Positions 52,089-61,374 are shown, counted from the first letter of the stretch. The stretch: DNA of 64,000 bases from Curtobacterium sp. GC_Cur_3 (GCF_026544205.1 NZ_JALNUI010000004.1:103610-167609), one strand, 5' to 3'. The notes: generated from the sequence alone by a model not told the origin. Numbers and translations are program-made.

Positions 52089-53806
52089 CCCGGCTGTTCA
52101 ACGACCCGGCGGACTTCGCCGACGAGATGGTCGACGGCTTCGTCGCCGCGAACCACTCCCGCGTCCGGAAGGTGCACGGCGGCGTCGCCCGGTCCACGGC
52201 GAGCCCGGACGGCACGGTCGCCCTGGTCATCGGTGGCGGCTCCGGCCACTACCCGGCGTTCGGCGGTCTCGTCGGGCACGGCCTCGCTGCGGGGGCGGCG
52301 ATGGGGAACCTGTTCGCCAGCCCGTCCGCGCAGCAGGTCACCGCGGTCGCGAAGGCGTCCGAGCACGGCGGCGGGGTGCTGCTGTCCTACGGCAACTACG
52401 CCGGCGACGTGCTGAACTTCGACGCCGCCGAACGAGCGCTGCGTGACGCGGGCATCGAGGTCCGCACGGTCCGCGTCACCGACGACGTCGCCTCCGCCAG
52501 CGCGGACGAAGCGTCCAAGCGCCGTGGCATCGCGGGGGACCTCTGCGTCTTCAAGGTCGCCGGCGCCGCCGCCGAGCAGGGCCTGACCCTGGAGGAGGTC
52601 ACCGCGATCGCCGAACGGGCAAATGACCGCACCCGGTCCTTCGGGGTCGCGTTCTCCGGCTGCTCCCTCCCCGGTGCTGACGAGCCGCTGTTCACGGTCC
52701 CCGAGGGGCGCATGGCGATCGGGATGGGCATTCACGGGGAGCGGGGGATCGACGAGACCGACGTCCCCACCGCCGCCGAACTCGCGACGCTGCTGGTCGA
52801 CAAGCTCCTCACCGAGCTGCCCGACGGCGTCGCGGCCGACGGCGCCCACGTCGTGCCGATCCTCAACGGTCTCGGCAGCGTGAAGTACGAGGAGCTCTTC
52901 GTCGTCTACGCCACCGTCCAGCGCCTCCTCACCGCAGCCGGTGCCGTGGTGATCGAACCCGAGGTCGGGGAGCTCGTCACATCCTTCGACATGGCCGGGG
53001 TCTCGCTCACGCTCTTCTGGCCGGACGCGGAACTCGAACAGCTCTGGGCAGCACCGACGGACACCCCCGCCTACCGCAAGGGCGGCGCGGTCCCGCAGGA
53101 GCGCCTCCCCGAGCACGTCCTCACCGCCCACGTCGCCGCCCCGGTCACCCCCGGCACCGCCGACTCGCAGGCCTCCGCCCGGATCGTCGCCGACGCGGTC
53201 ACCGCGATCCGCACCACGATCGACACGCACGCCGACGAACTCGGCCGCATCGACGCCGTGGCCGGAGACGGAGACCACGGCATCGGCATGCAGCGCGGCT
53301 CCACCGCCGCCGACGCTGCGGCGCGCGACGCAGCCGCCCGAGGTGCCGGTGCGGGCACGGTCCTCGCCATCGCGGGAGACGCGTGGTCCGACAAGGCCGG
53401 TGGCACCTCCGGCGCGATCTGGGGCGCCGCCCTGGAGGCTCTGGGTCGCGTCCTCGGCGACACCGACCGGCCCGACCCGGCCACCGTCCAGACCGCGGTG
53501 CACGCCGCCACCGACGCCGTCCTCGCCTTCGGCGCCGTCGTCGGCGACAAGACCATGGTCGACGCCCTCGTCCCCTTCGACGACACGCTCGCCGCCCGGG
53601 TCGCCGCGGGCGACGACCTCGTCTCGGCGTGGACGGCGGCCTCCGACGCGGCCCAGCAGGCTGCCGACGCCACCGCGGCGCTCCTGCCCCGCATGGGACG
53701 GGCCCGGACGCACGGCGAGGACGCGGTCGGCACCCCCGACGCCGGTGCCGTGTCCTTCGCCCTCATCACCGCCGCGGTCCTCCGGACGCTCAGCGTCCCG
53801 GCCTGA
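52085..53806 (+). CDS. DhaK-DhaL fused kinase, probable L-erythrulose kinase
   Basis: 573 residues, a dihydroxyacetone-kinase type enzyme with both domains fused. DhaK domain about 1-335: [12 protein letters not shown], and GMGIHGERG with H217, the histidine that holds the keto substrate covalently. DhaL domain about 370-573: [11 protein letters not shown], the Mg-ATP aspartate cluster, and [14 protein letters not shown]. Dihydroxyacetone is the classical substrate, but the tetrulose isomerase genes immediately downstream point to L-erythrulose (LerK-type) or D-erythrulose. ATP-dependent, cytosolic. ATG 52085 overlaps the transporter stop. Confidence 0.85.
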   Translation: MTRLFNDPADFADEMVDGFVAANHSRVRKVHGGVARSTASPDGTVALVIGGGSGHYPAFGGLVGHGLAAGAAMGNLFASPSAQQVTAVAKASEHGGGVLLSYGNYAGDVLNFDAAERALRDAGIEVRTVRVTDDVASASADEASKRRGIAGDLCVFKVAGAAAEQGLTLEEVTAIAERANDRTRSFGVAFSGCSLPGADEPLFTVPEGRMAIGMGIHGERGIDETDVPTAAELATLLVDKLLTELPDGVAADGAHVVPILNGLGSVKYEELFVVYATVQRLLTAAGAVVIEPEVGELVTSFDMAGVSLTLFWPDAELEQLWAAPTDTPAYRKGGAVPQERLPEHVLTAHVAAPVTPGTADSQASARIVADAVTAIRTTIDTHADELGRIDAVAGDGDHGIGMQRGSTAADAAARDAAARGAGAGTVLAIAGDAWSDKAGGTSGAIWGAALEALGRVLGDTDRPDPATVQTAVHAATDAVLAFGAVVGDKTMVDALVPFDDTLAARVAAGDDLVSAWTAASDAAQQAADATAALLPRMGRARTHGEDAVGTPDAGAVSFALITAAVLRTLSVPA

Positions 53807-53850
53807 CCACGACGAAGCACCAGCACCACCACCACGAGAGAGGCATCCCC

Positions 53851-54333
53851 ATGAGCGAGCAGTTCCGTCTGGTCGTCGGCTCCGACGACGCCGGCTTCGA
53901 CTACAAGGAGGTCATCAAGCGTGACCTCGAGGCCGACCCGCGCGTCGCCAGCGTCGTGGACGTCGGCGTCGACGCGGACGGCCACACCGCCTACCCGCAC
54001 GTCGCCGTCGACGCCGCCCGCCTGGTCGCGAACGGCGAGGCCGACCGCGCGATCCTCATCTGCGGCACCGGGCTCGGCGTCGCGATCGCCGCGAACAAGG
54101 TCCCCGGCATCCGCGCCGTCACCGCGCACGACTCCTTCAGCGTCGAGCGTTCGATCCTCTCCAACGACGCCCAGGTCCTCTGCATGGGTCAGCGGGTCGT
54201 CGGCGTCGAGGTCGCTCGGCGGATGGCGAAGGAGTGGCTCGGCTACACCTTCGACCAGAGCAGCGCGAGCGCCGACAAGGTCAACGCGATCTGCGAGTAC
54301 GACGGCAGCGCCCCGGTCGGGACCGACGCGTGA
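53851..54333 (+). CDS. derI: RpiB-like isomerase, probable D-erythrulose 4-phosphate isomerase
   Basis: 160 residues of the RpiB/LacAB family. The start [14 protein letters not shown] replaces the usual GSDHAGF of ribose-5-phosphate isomerase B (Asp for His). [16 protein letters not shown] carries the conserved catalytic-region cysteine, and [23 protein letters not shown] is typical. In tetritol and apionate pathways a protein of this type (DerI) converts D-erythrulose 4-phosphate to D-erythrose 4-phosphate. The assignment over RpiB rests on the operon. GAGAGAGG ribosome site precedes ATG, after a 44-base gap; GTGA overlap downstream. Confidence 0.8.
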   Translation: MSEQFRLVVGSDDAGFDYKEVIKRDLEADPRVASVVDVGVDADGHTAYPHVAVDAARLVANGEADRAILICGTGLGVAIAANKVPGIRAVTAHDSFSVERSILSNDAQVLCMGQRVVGVEVARRMAKEWLGYTFDQSSASADKVNAICEYDGSAPVGTDA

Positions 54334-55133
54334 CCCGGGCCACGGCGACGCCCCGACTGACGATCGGGGTGTCCCTGAAGATGTACTTCGGCCACGCCCG
54401 CACGATCGCGTGGGCCGAGGCCGTGGCCGACATCGCCCGCACGCACCCGGCGGTGACCGACGGCAGCGTCGAGCTGTTCGTCATCCCGACCTTCCCGTCG
54501 CTCGTCCCCGTGCGGGCGGCGCTGACGGGTTCCGGCGTGCTCCTCGGCGCGCAGGACCTGGCATGGGCGGACGAGGGCGCCTTCACCGGCGAGGTCTCCG
54601 GGCGTGAGCTCGCGGAGATCGGCGTCGACCTCGTCGAGATCGCGCACGCCGAACGGCGCTCCCTGTTCCACGAGTCGGACCAGGACGTCGCTGGGAAGGT
54701 GCACGCCGCCTTCCGGAACCACCTGCGTCCCCTCATCTGCGTCGGCGAGTCGACCCGAGCCTCCCGGTCAGACGAGATCGCGGATGCGGTCACCGAGGTG
54801 ACCGCCCAGCTCGACCGCTTCGTCCGGACCGCGGTGGCGGACGGCATCCCCGGCCCCGTCATCGTGGCCTACGAGCCGGTCTGGGCCATCGGCGCCCCGG
54901 CGCCCGCGCCCGACGACCACATCGTCGCGGTCCTCGCCGGCCTCGAGGCCCACCTCGCCACCCGGCCGGAGCTCGCCGGCAGCGTCGTCATCTACGGCGG
55001 AAGTGCCGGGCCCGGGCTGCTGACTCGGGGACGTGGCGGCATCGGCGGGCTGTTCCTCGGCCGCTTCGCCCACGACCCGGCGGCGATCCGGACGATCCTC
55101 GACGAGGCCGAGCAGCTGGGGGCCGACGCATGA
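54330..55133 (+). CDS. lerI: Triosephosphate-isomerase-like protein, probable L-erythrulose 1-phosphate isomerase
   Basis: 267 residues of TIM fold. Catalytic positions of TPI are present: lysine in [11 protein letters not shown]106 in IAHAERR (GHSERR in true TPI), and E182 in [10 protein letters not shown]. The phosphate loop is YGGSAGPG. Deviations (SLKMYF for NWKMN, AHAERR for GHSERR) and the operon separate it from glycolytic TPI and match LerI, which converts L-erythrulose 1-phosphate to D-erythrulose 4-phosphate. GTG 54330 in GTGA overlap; the stop overlaps the next gene by four bases. Confidence 0.82.
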   Translation: MTRATATPRLTIGVSLKMYFGHARTIAWAEAVADIARTHPAVTDGSVELFVIPTFPSLVPVRAALTGSGVLLGAQDLAWADEGAFTGEVSGRELAEIGVDLVEIAHAERRSLFHESDQDVAGKVHAAFRNHLRPLICVGESTRASRSDEIADAVTEVTAQLDRFVRTAVADGIPGPVIVAYEPVWAIGAPAPAPDDHIVAVLAGLEAHLATRPELAGSVVIYGGSAGPGLLTRGRGGIGGLFLGRFAHDPAAIRTILDEAEQLGADA

Positions 55134-55975
55134 CCTCCCTCCTCGGACTCTCGACGTACGCCTACTTCTGGCGGATGTCCGACCGCGTGCCGGCGCCGAT
55201 GTCCCTCGACGACGTCCTCCGCGATGCGGCGTCCCACGACGGCGTCGACCTGTTCCAGATCTGCGACCACCTGCCGCTCAACACCGCGTCCGACGCGCGG
55301 CTGGCGGAGCTGAAGGCCCTGGCCGACGACCTCGGCCTCGTGCTCGAGGTCGGCACCCGCGGCACCGCGCCCGAGCACCTCGCCCGGTACCTGCACGTCG
55401 CCGAGCAGCTCGGCGCCACGCTCGTCCGGTCGATGTGGACGAGCGGCGACGACCGGCCCGACGCCGCCGAGACCGAACGGCGACTGCGCCAGGCCCTGCC
55501 CGCGTACGAGGCCGCCGGCGTCACGCTCGCCCTCGAGACCTACGAGGTCGTGCCCACCGCGGACCTCGTCGCCGTCGTCGCCCGGATCGGGTCCGACCAC
55601 CTCGGGATCTGCCTCGACCCGGCGAACACCGTCGCGGCCCTCGAGCACCCGGCGGACGTCGTCGCCATGACCGCCCCGTACGTCCGCAACTGGCACGTGA
55701 AGGACGCCGACTTCACCCGCAGCCCGGGCTGGGTCGGCTTCCAGTACACCGGCGTGCCGATCGGCACCGGCCGCATCGACCACGTCGCCGTCCGCGACGC
55801 GATCGACCCGCAGCCCCGGGGCATCAACCGCGTCATCGAGTTCTGGCTCCCGTGGCAGGACGACACCGTCGCCGCCGAGCCGGAACCCGGGGAGACCCCC
55901 GCACAGACCACCACCCGCATCGAGGCGGCGTGGACCGAACACACCATCGAGTACACCAGGAGCAGGGAATCATGA
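55130..55975 (+). CDS. Xylose-isomerase-like TIM barrel, candidate 3-oxo-isoapionate decarboxylase
   Basis: 281 residues of the sugar phosphate isomerase/epimerase superfamily. Metal-site residues are visible: VTLALETYE (Glu), LGICLDPANTV (Asp), NWHVKDADFTR (His, Asp) and RVIEFWLPW (Glu). Most relatives are isomerases. In D-apionate pathways the decarboxylase OiaC, which turns 3-oxo-isoapionate into L-erythrulose, is to my knowledge of this superfamily, and that reaction is exactly the one missing between the ApnO-like and kinase steps here. Isomerase activity remains possible. ATGA overlaps on both sides. Confidence 0.7.
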   Translation: MTSLLGLSTYAYFWRMSDRVPAPMSLDDVLRDAASHDGVDLFQICDHLPLNTASDARLAELKALADDLGLVLEVGTRGTAPEHLARYLHVAEQLGATLVRSMWTSGDDRPDAAETERRLRQALPAYEAAGVTLALETYEVVPTADLVAVVARIGSDHLGICLDPANTVAALEHPADVVAMTAPYVRNWHVKDADFTRSPGWVGFQYTGVPIGTGRIDHVAVRDAIDPQPRGINRVIEFWLPWQDDTVAAEPEPGETPAQTTTRIEAAWTEHTIEYTRSRES

Positions 55976-56886
55976 CCGACACCGCCATCAGCCACACCAC
56001 CGCAGCCGGCTCGGGCACCGCCGACGTCACCGTCGCCGTGATCGGCGCCGGCGGCAAGATGGGCACCCGCGTCTCGAACAACTTCGCCAAGAGCGAGTAC
56101 ACGACGCGCTACAGCGAGGCCTCGCCCGCCGGCCAGGAGCGCATCAAGGACCTCGGCCGCGAGCTGACCGACAGCATCGAGGCCGCCAAGGTCGCCGACG
56201 TCGTCATCCTCGCCGTGCCGGACGTCCTCCTCGGCACCGTCTCGGAGCAGCTCGTCCCCGAGATGCGCGCGGGTGCCACGATCCTGACGCTCGACCCCGC
56301 CGCGGCCTACGCGGGCCTCCTCGCCAAGCGCGAGGACGTCCACTACGCCGTGGCGCACCCGTGCCACCCGTCCGTGTTCCTCGAGCGGACCAGCAAGGAG
56401 GAGTGGGACGACACCTTCGGTGGCATCGCCGCCCCGCAGGAGGTCATCGCGGCCTTCGACGCCTCCGAGTCGCTCGGTGACGAGGGCGACCGTGCCAAGG
56501 CGATCGCCGAGGCCGTCATCACCACCATGTACGCCCCCGTGATCCAGGTGCACTGGGTCACCGTCAAGCAGCTCGCCGTGCTCGAGCCGACCCTCGTCGA
56601 GACGATCGCCTGCATGATCGGTGACTTCCTCCACGACGCCCTCGAGGAGACCGTGAACGGCGTCGGCGTGCCCCGCGAGGCCGCCCGCGCGATGCTCTAC
56701 GGCCACACCTGGATCGCGCTGACGAACGGTCTCCGCGGCTCGAACCCCTTCTCCGACGCCTGCCACATCGCGATGGGCTACGGCCGCGAGAAGCTCATCA
56801 AGGAGGACTGGAAGCAGGTCTTCGACGACAGCGAGCTCGACAGCGTCATCGCCAAGATGCTGAAGATCGACGCGATCAAGCGCTGA
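55972..56886 (+). CDS. apnO: ApnO-like D-apionate oxidoisomerase
   Basis: 304 residues. N-terminal Rossmann fold with GAGGKMG at 25-31 and VVILAVPDVLLG; C-terminal 6-phosphogluconate-dehydrogenase-like helical domain with VAHPCHPSVFLER, LAVLEPTLVETIACMIG, and SDACHIAMGYGREKLIKEDW. These blocks are those I associate with the ApnO family, which oxidises and isomerises D-apionate to 3-oxo-isoapionate with NAD. The neighbouring lactonase and tetrulose-phosphate genes support that over a generic hydroxyacid dehydrogenase. Last gene of the plus-strand operon; its end overlaps the converging apnL gene by 11 bases. Confidence 0.75.
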   Translation: MTDTAISHTTAAGSGTADVTVAVIGAGGKMGTRVSNNFAKSEYTTRYSEASPAGQERIKDLGRELTDSIEAAKVADVVILAVPDVLLGTVSEQLVPEMRAGATILTLDPAAAYAGLLAKREDVHYAVAHPCHPSVFLERTSKEEWDDTFGGIAAPQEVIAAFDASESLGDEGDRAKAIAEAVITTMYAPVIQVHWVTVKQLAVLEPTLVETIACMIGDFLHDALEETVNGVGVPREAARAMLYGHTWIALTNGLRGSNPFSDACHIAMGYGREKLIKEDWKQVFDDSELDSVIAKMLKIDAIKR

Positions 56887-58435
56887 GCGACCGCCCGGTC
56901 GACCCCCGCGGGCCCCAGGCCTCGTCGAGCGTGATGCTCGCGAGGCCCGGGGCCCGCAGTGCGTGCACGGCCCGGCGGAACCACGCGTCCGCCGCGGGGG
57001 AGTGCTGCTCCCGGTCCGTCGCGTCCGGCACGAACTGCGGCCCGTGGCCGTCCTCGACGTCGGCGCGCGTCACCGGGACCGGTGCCGAGGTCGCGACCGC
57101 GTTGAACCGGGGACGCAGGGTCACCGGCCCGACGTGGAGCGCTCGGCCGGCGGCCAGCCTGGAGGCACTCATCGCCACCCAGCGCAGCATCCGGACCGCT
57201 TCGGTCACCTGGGCACGGGACCGGTCGTGCATCTGCGGCGTCACGCTGAAGGTCAGGGGGCCGTCCCAGTCCCGGAAGAGCTCGATCGCCCGGTTCAGCT
57301 CGGTGAAGTGCGCGCGGGTGCCGGCGACGACCTCGAGGCCACCGTCCGCCCTGGCCGCCGCCCGGAGCGCCTGCTGCAGTGCCGGCGTGGTCACGTGGGT
57401 GCGCGGGTCGAACGCGCCGACGCGCACGACCGCGCCGCTGCTCAGTACGTCGTCGATCGCGGCGCGCAGCGCGACCGGGTCGTCGGTCACGAAGCGGACG
57501 TCGAGCGGCGCGTGGACCGCGTCCCGGCGGGCCGATGCGAGCACCGCGGCCGCGTTCGGCGCCCCGACGACCGGTTCGACCAGGACCGGCACGCCCGCTC
57601 CCAGCACGTCGTCCGGCGGACGCAGGGCCGCCGGCGCCGAGGACGCGAGCAGCTGGAGCACCGGGGCCGGAGCGTCCGTGGGGTCCTCTGCCGGGTCCTC
57701 GACCGGCGGGACGTCCGAGAGGACCGTCGCCGAGCCTCCCGTCTCCACGTGCGCGCAGCGCAGGGTGAGCGCCTGCCGGACCGTGGCGCCGGGCTCGAGC
57801 GCGACCGGGAACGGCTGCGCGAGCGGCGTCGAGTAGGTCTTGAAGGACGCGTCGGACCAGTTCCGCTGGTCCTCCATCTCGAAGACGTCCCCGGTCAGGG
57901 ACATCGAGATCGCGATGGAGCCGGCGGTCCAGCGGTACCCGACCACGTCGACGGCGGGCTGGTGCGGGGCGATCCAGAGCGGGTACGACGTGATCGACGG
58001 CCGGCCGTCGGGGTGCTCCACGACCAGGGGCACCCCGGCGAGCCCGGCGGGGTGCAGCGCGACGAGACCGATGCGGTTGCGGCGGAACGCGCGGAGCGTC
58101 GTCGCGGACCCGTCCACCCGCAGGACGTCGCCCTCGATCCGCACCGCGAGCGTGTACTCGAGCACGTCGTCCCCGTCGAACCCGCTCCGCGCGGCGATCC
58201 GCACGTCCACCCCCGAGCTCGTCCGCTCCACTTTCCGCGTGACCAGGGTGTCCTCGGCGGTCCGCCAGTCGTGGTCCCGCGTGACGAACCGCACGGCGCG
58301 CAGCACCGGCGTGCCGTCGTGGGTGAGGTCCGCGACCTCGGTCCCGCGCAGCCGGAGGCGCCACGGGCCGACCGTGACGGACTCCTCGGGGGTGGCGTCC
58401 GGCCAGGCTTCCGCGCGTGCGTCGTCGTCGATCAC
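56876..58435 (-). CDS. apnL: ApnL-like D-apionolactonase
   Basis: 519 residues from GTG 58435, preceded by TTGACT at six bases. The N-terminal half is beta-rich (EVADLTHDGTPVLRAVRFVTRDHDW, GLVALHPAGLAGVPLVVEHPDGR, and the striking FEMEDQRNWSDASFKTYSTPL), the second half is alpha/beta. The FEMEDQRNWTDASxKTY-type block is one I recognise from D-apionate lactonases, which open apionolactone to apionate. No signal peptide, so cytosolic. It converges on apnO and lies under the second GntR-type operator (58477), with a further half-site GTCAACCG overlapping its -10. Medium certainty because the recognition is from memory. Confidence 0.7.
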   Translation of the reverse strand: MIDDDARAEAWPDATPEESVTVGPWRLRLRGTEVADLTHDGTPVLRAVRFVTRDHDWRTAEDTLVTRKVERTSSGVDVRIAARSGFDGDDVLEYTLAVRIEGDVLRVDGSATTLRAFRRNRIGLVALHPAGLAGVPLVVEHPDGRPSITSYPLWIAPHQPAVDVVGYRWTAGSIAISMSLTGDVFEMEDQRNWSDASFKTYSTPLAQPFPVALEPGATVRQALTLRCAHVETGGSATVLSDVPPVEDPAEDPTDAPAPVLQLLASSAPAALRPPDDVLGAGVPVLVEPVVGAPNAAAVLASARRDAVHAPLDVRFVTDDPVALRAAIDDVLSSGAVVRVGAFDPRTHVTTPALQQALRAAARADGGLEVVAGTRAHFTELNRAIELFRDWDGPLTFSVTPQMHDRSRAQVTEAVRMLRWVAMSASRLAAGRALHVGPVTLRPRFNAVATSAPVPVTRADVEDGHGPQFVPDATDREQHSPAADAWFRRAVHALRAPGLASITLDEAWGPRGSTGRSLSA

Positions 58436-58476
58436 GGCGCCAGTCAACCGCGTCCGGCGCGCGACCGCCACTTCCG

Positions 58477-58490
58477 GGCAACCGGTTGAC
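58477..58490 (+). promoter_or_regulatory. Second GntR-type operator between apnL and the SDR gene
   Basis: GGCAACCGGTTGAC matches the palindrome at 50613 in 13 of 14 bases. For the SDR gene, -35 TTGACC (58486-58491) overlaps it, with TACGCT (58508-58513) as -10, 16 bases apart. Confidence 0.72.
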
Positions 58491-58560
58491 CATTCCGCCC
58501 TGATCGGTACGCTGAGCGGACGGACGGGGCGACGGCGCCCCGCGGGACGGGGCAGATGCG

Positions 58561-59319
58561 ATGACCGGGCGACTCGACGGCAAGGTGGCGCTCGTGACGG
58601 GCGCGGGATCGGGGATCGGTCGGGCGATCGCCGACCGGTTCGTGGTCGAGGGGGCACGCGTGGTCTACGCCGACCGTGACACCGACGCGGCGACGACGGC
58701 CGCCGGGGCAGCCGGTGCCCTCGCCGTCCCGCTGACGATGGACATCGCGTCCGAGCCCTCCGTCGCCGACGGCTTCGCGTCGCTCGCGGACGACGGCCTC
58801 GTGCCGGACGTCGTGGTCGCCAACGCCGGTGTGCAGCTCTTCGGCCAGGACGCCGCCGTCGCCGACGTGCCGCTCGAGGCCTGGGAACGGACGCTCGCCG
58901 TCAACCTGACGGGCACGTTCCTCACGCTCAAGCACGCCGTGCGGGCGATGCGGACCCGCGGTGGCGGCTCGATCGTCTGCACGGGCAGCCCGACGGGCCT
59001 GAACGGCGAGGGCTCGACGTTCGCGGCGTACTCGTCGACGAAGGGCGGCATCCACGCGCTCGTCCGCTCGACCGCGATGGCGTACGCAGCCGACGGCATC
59101 CGCGTCAACACCGTCGTGCCCGGCTACACCGAGACCGGGCTCGTGACGACGATCGCGACGGACCCGGAAGCGCGGGCAGCCATCGTCGCGCGCACGCCGC
59201 TCGGCCGCGCGGGCACGCCCGACGACGTGACCGGGATCATGGTCTACCTCGCCAGCGACGAGTCGTCCTTCGCGACCGGGGCCGAGTTCCGCGTCGACGG
59301 CGGCATGACGAGCCTCTAG
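58561..59319 (+). CDS. SDR-family dehydrogenase, candidate apiose/sugar dehydrogenase
   Basis: 252-residue classical SDR: TGAGSGIGRA cofactor turn at about 13-22, NAGV, catalytic Ser region (CTGSPTG) and YSSTKGG (Tyr-x-x-x-Lys), ending FRVDGGMTSL. Oxidises or reduces a hydroxyl using NAD(P). Shared control by the GntR-type operator suggests the first step, oxidising D-apiose to its lactone, but a polyol or other sugar could be the substrate. The first apiose enzyme described elsewhere may belong to another family, so the role is inferred. ATG 58561 with a weak GGGGCAGA site. Confidence 0.82.
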   Translation: MTGRLDGKVALVTGAGSGIGRAIADRFVVEGARVVYADRDTDAATTAAGAAGALAVPLTMDIASEPSVADGFASLADDGLVPDVVVANAGVQLFGQDAAVADVPLEAWERTLAVNLTGTFLTLKHAVRAMRTRGGGSIVCTGSPTGLNGEGSTFAAYSSTKGGIHALVRSTAMAYAADGIRVNTVVPGYTETGLVTTIATDPEARAAIVARTPLGRAGTPDDVTGIMVYLASDESSFATGAEFRVDGGMTSL

Positions 59320-59330
59320 CCCGCGACGAC

Positions 59331-59358
59331 CGGAGCGGGCCCGTGTCGGCCCGCTCCG
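59331..59358 (+). terminator. Bidirectional terminator between converging SDR genes
   Basis: 11-bp perfect stem CGGAGCGGGCC / GGCCCGCTCCG with loop CGTGTC. Confidence 0.8.
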
Positions 59359-59381
59359 ACCAGCGCAGGACGGCGCCGGGG

Positions 59382-60179
59382 TCAGCTCATCCGGGTCGAC
59401 GCCACCCCGCCGTCCACGTCGATGGTGCCGCCGTGCACGAAGACGGCCTCGTCCGAGGCGAGCCACCGCACCGCGAACGCGATGTCGACCGGCCGCACGG
59501 GCACCCCCGCTGGGGTCCCGGCCGTCATCGCCGCCAGCGCGTCCGCCGAGTCCGCGTTCCCCGGCGTCGCCGTCGCGCCCGGCGCCACCGTGCTCACCCG
59601 CACGCCGCTCGGCCCGAACTCGGCCGCCCAGGCCCGGGTCAGCTGCTCGACGGCGGCCTTCGTCGCCGGGTAGAGCGCCATGAACGGCACCCCGACGCGG
59701 GCCATCCACGACCCGACGTTGACCACGACGCCGGAGCCCCGCGCCGCCATCGCCGGGGCGAGTTCGCCGACGAGCACGTGCGGTGCACGGACGTTCGTCG
59801 CCCAGAGCTCCTGCATCGCCGCGTCGGACAGGGCCGCGGTGGGGCCACCGGGGTAGACGCCGGCGTTGTTCACCAGGACGTCGACCCGACCGCCGAGGGC
59901 CTCGGTCGCCCGAGCGGCGAGGTCGCGCACGGTGTCGGGCTCGTCGGACAGGTCGGCGCGGACGACGACGGCGTCGCCGCCCTGCGCGCTGATGGCGTCG
60001 ACCACCCGTTGTGCGCGCTCGGCACTGCGGCCGGACACGGCGACCCGGGCACCGGAGGCTGCGAGGACACGGGCGATCGCCTCGCCGATGCCGCTGGTCG
60101 CGCCGGTCACCAGGGCAGTGCGGCCGGCGAGCCGGTCGTCGCGGGGGAGGGACTCGAGGACTGCTTCGTTGGTCTGCAT
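59382..60179 (-). CDS. SDR-family oxidoreductase
   Basis: 265-residue classical SDR: TALVTGATSGIGEAIARV cofactor turn, RADLSDE, NNAGVYPGG, catalytic serine in NVGSWMARV and YPATKAAVEQL (Tyr-x-x-x-Lys). Substrate unknown. AGGAGG lies nine bases before ATG 60179. It is divergent from an AraC-family regulator whose start is 124 bases away, the usual layout for a regulator that controls this gene. Longer upstream frames lie antisense to the regulator and are shadows. Confidence 0.87.
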   Translation of the reverse strand: MQTNEAVLESLPRDDRLAGRTALVTGATSGIGEAIARVLAASGARVAVSGRSAERAQRVVDAISAQGGDAVVVRADLSDEPDTVRDLAARATEALGGRVDVLVNNAGVYPGGPTAALSDAAMQELWATNVRAPHVLVGELAPAMAARGSGVVVNVGSWMARVGVPFMALYPATKAAVEQLTRAWAAEFGPSGVRVSTVAPGATATPGNADSADALAAMTAGTPAGVPVRPVDIAFAVRWLASDEAVFVHGGTIDVDGGVASTRMS

Positions 60180-60290
60180 GGCATCCAGCCTCCTGGCGGC
60201 GCCGGCTCCTCGGGTTGCCCGGATCCGCGAGGTCCTTGCCCGATCCCGCACGCCCCCGGCGGTGGTGCCGCCGTCCATCGCCGAGCGGGG

Positions 60291-60296
60291 TTGGAT
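60291..60296 (+). promoter_or_regulatory. -10-like hexamer for leaderless araC-family gene
   Basis: TTGGAT, six bases, then ATG 60303. The divergent spacer 60180-60302 holds the SDR ribosome site and no other gene. Confidence 0.5.
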
Positions 60297-60302
60297 GGGC
60301 CC

Positions 60303-61199
60303 ATGGACGACGGCACCAGCGACCACCTCGACCGCGCGCTCGCGACGGCGCTCCGCCGTGTGGACGACCGCCGCACCGTGCCGGAGCTCGGGCTCACGGT
60401 GTCCCGCGTGCACGACACCACCCCGCTCGGCTACCAGCGGTACACGCCGTCGCTCTCGGTGGTGCTGGCCGGCCGCAAGCGCTCGGTCGTGGGGGACGAC
60501 GACCAGGTCTGGGGCCGCGAGCACTTCATCATCACGCCCGTCGACCTGCCCGTCATCGCCGGGGTCGTCGAGACCGTGCCCGAGGTCGGCTTCGTGTCCG
60601 CCGTCTGGCAGCTCGACGCGTCCGTCGTGGCCGAGGTCGCCGGCGCGATGGCCCGCCCGACGCCCTCCGACGCGGAGCCCGGCCGGCTGGGCACCTGGAC
60701 GCCAGCACTGGCCGATGCCTTCGCCCGGCTCGTCGCGCTGATGGACACGCCCGAGGACGTCCCCGTGCTCGCACCGCTCGTCAGCCGGGAGGTCGTGCTC
60801 CGACTCCTGCAGACCGACCAGGCACCGCGGATCCTGGCCGCGATCGGCACCGGCGAGGCCGAGGTCGTCGCAGCCGCCACCCGCCTGCTCACCGAGCGCA
60901 CCGCCGAGCCGTGGTCGATGACGACGCTCGCCGAGGCCGTCCGCACGAGCGAGTCCACGCTCTACGCCCGCTTCCGGAGGGCCACGGGGATGTCGCCGAT
61001 GCAGTACCTCAAGCGGCTCCGCCTGGGGGAGGCCAAGCGCCGGATGGTCGTCCACGGCGACACCGCGGCACAGGCCGCGTCCGCCGTCGGGTACCGCAGC
61101 GCGTCGCACTTCTCGCGGGACTACCGCGCCGCCTACGGGCGGCCACCGGCTGAGGACGCAGCCGTCGCGCGTACGCACCTCGCGCTCGTCCCGGCGTGA
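60303..61199 (+). CDS. AraC-family transcriptional regulator
   Basis: 298 residues. Residues 20-170 are an AraC N-terminal cupin-type sensor (SLSVVLAGRKRSVVGDDDQVWGREHFIITPVDLPV). The C-terminal 100 residues carry the two helix-turn-helix motifs: MTTLAEAVRTSESTLYARFRRATGMSPMQYLKRLRLGEAKR and AAQAASAVGYRSASHFSRDYRAAYG. Likely activator or repressor of the divergent SDR gene. Start taken as ATG 60303 from the hexamer. The 175 bases after it contain only the promoter region of the NlpC/P60 gene. Confidence 0.92.
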   Translation: MDDGTSDHLDRALATALRRVDDRRTVPELGLTVSRVHDTTPLGYQRYTPSLSVVLAGRKRSVVGDDDQVWGREHFIITPVDLPVIAGVVETVPEVGFVSAVWQLDASVVAEVAGAMARPTPSDAEPGRLGTWTPALADAFARLVALMDTPEDVPVLAPLVSREVVLRLLQTDQAPRILAAIGTGEAEVVAAATRLLTERTAEPWSMTTLAEAVRTSESTLYARFRRATGMSPMQYLKRLRLGEAKRRMVVHGDTAAQAASAVGYRSASHFSRDYRAAYGRPPAEDAAVARTHLALVPA

Positions 61200-61374
61200 C
61201 CTGACCACGGACAGGAGGCTCACCCGGGCCTGGCAGGACACCTCCAGACGGGGGCGAGTCTGTGACGGGCCGCAGGAACTCCCCGCCGTTCCCCAGCCGG
61301 GATCAGGTTCGTGACCAATACGTTATCTTCCCGAGTCGCCGCACCAGACGGGCGGTTCTGACCCGGAAGGAACC

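Noticed and set aside
53851..55133. RpiB and triosephosphate isomerase as core pentose/glycolysis genes
   Set aside because: Active-site neighbourhoods deviate (GSDDAGF, IAHAERR) and both sit inside a regulated operon with DhaK-type kinase and ApnO-like genes, fitting tetrulose-phosphate isomerases better.
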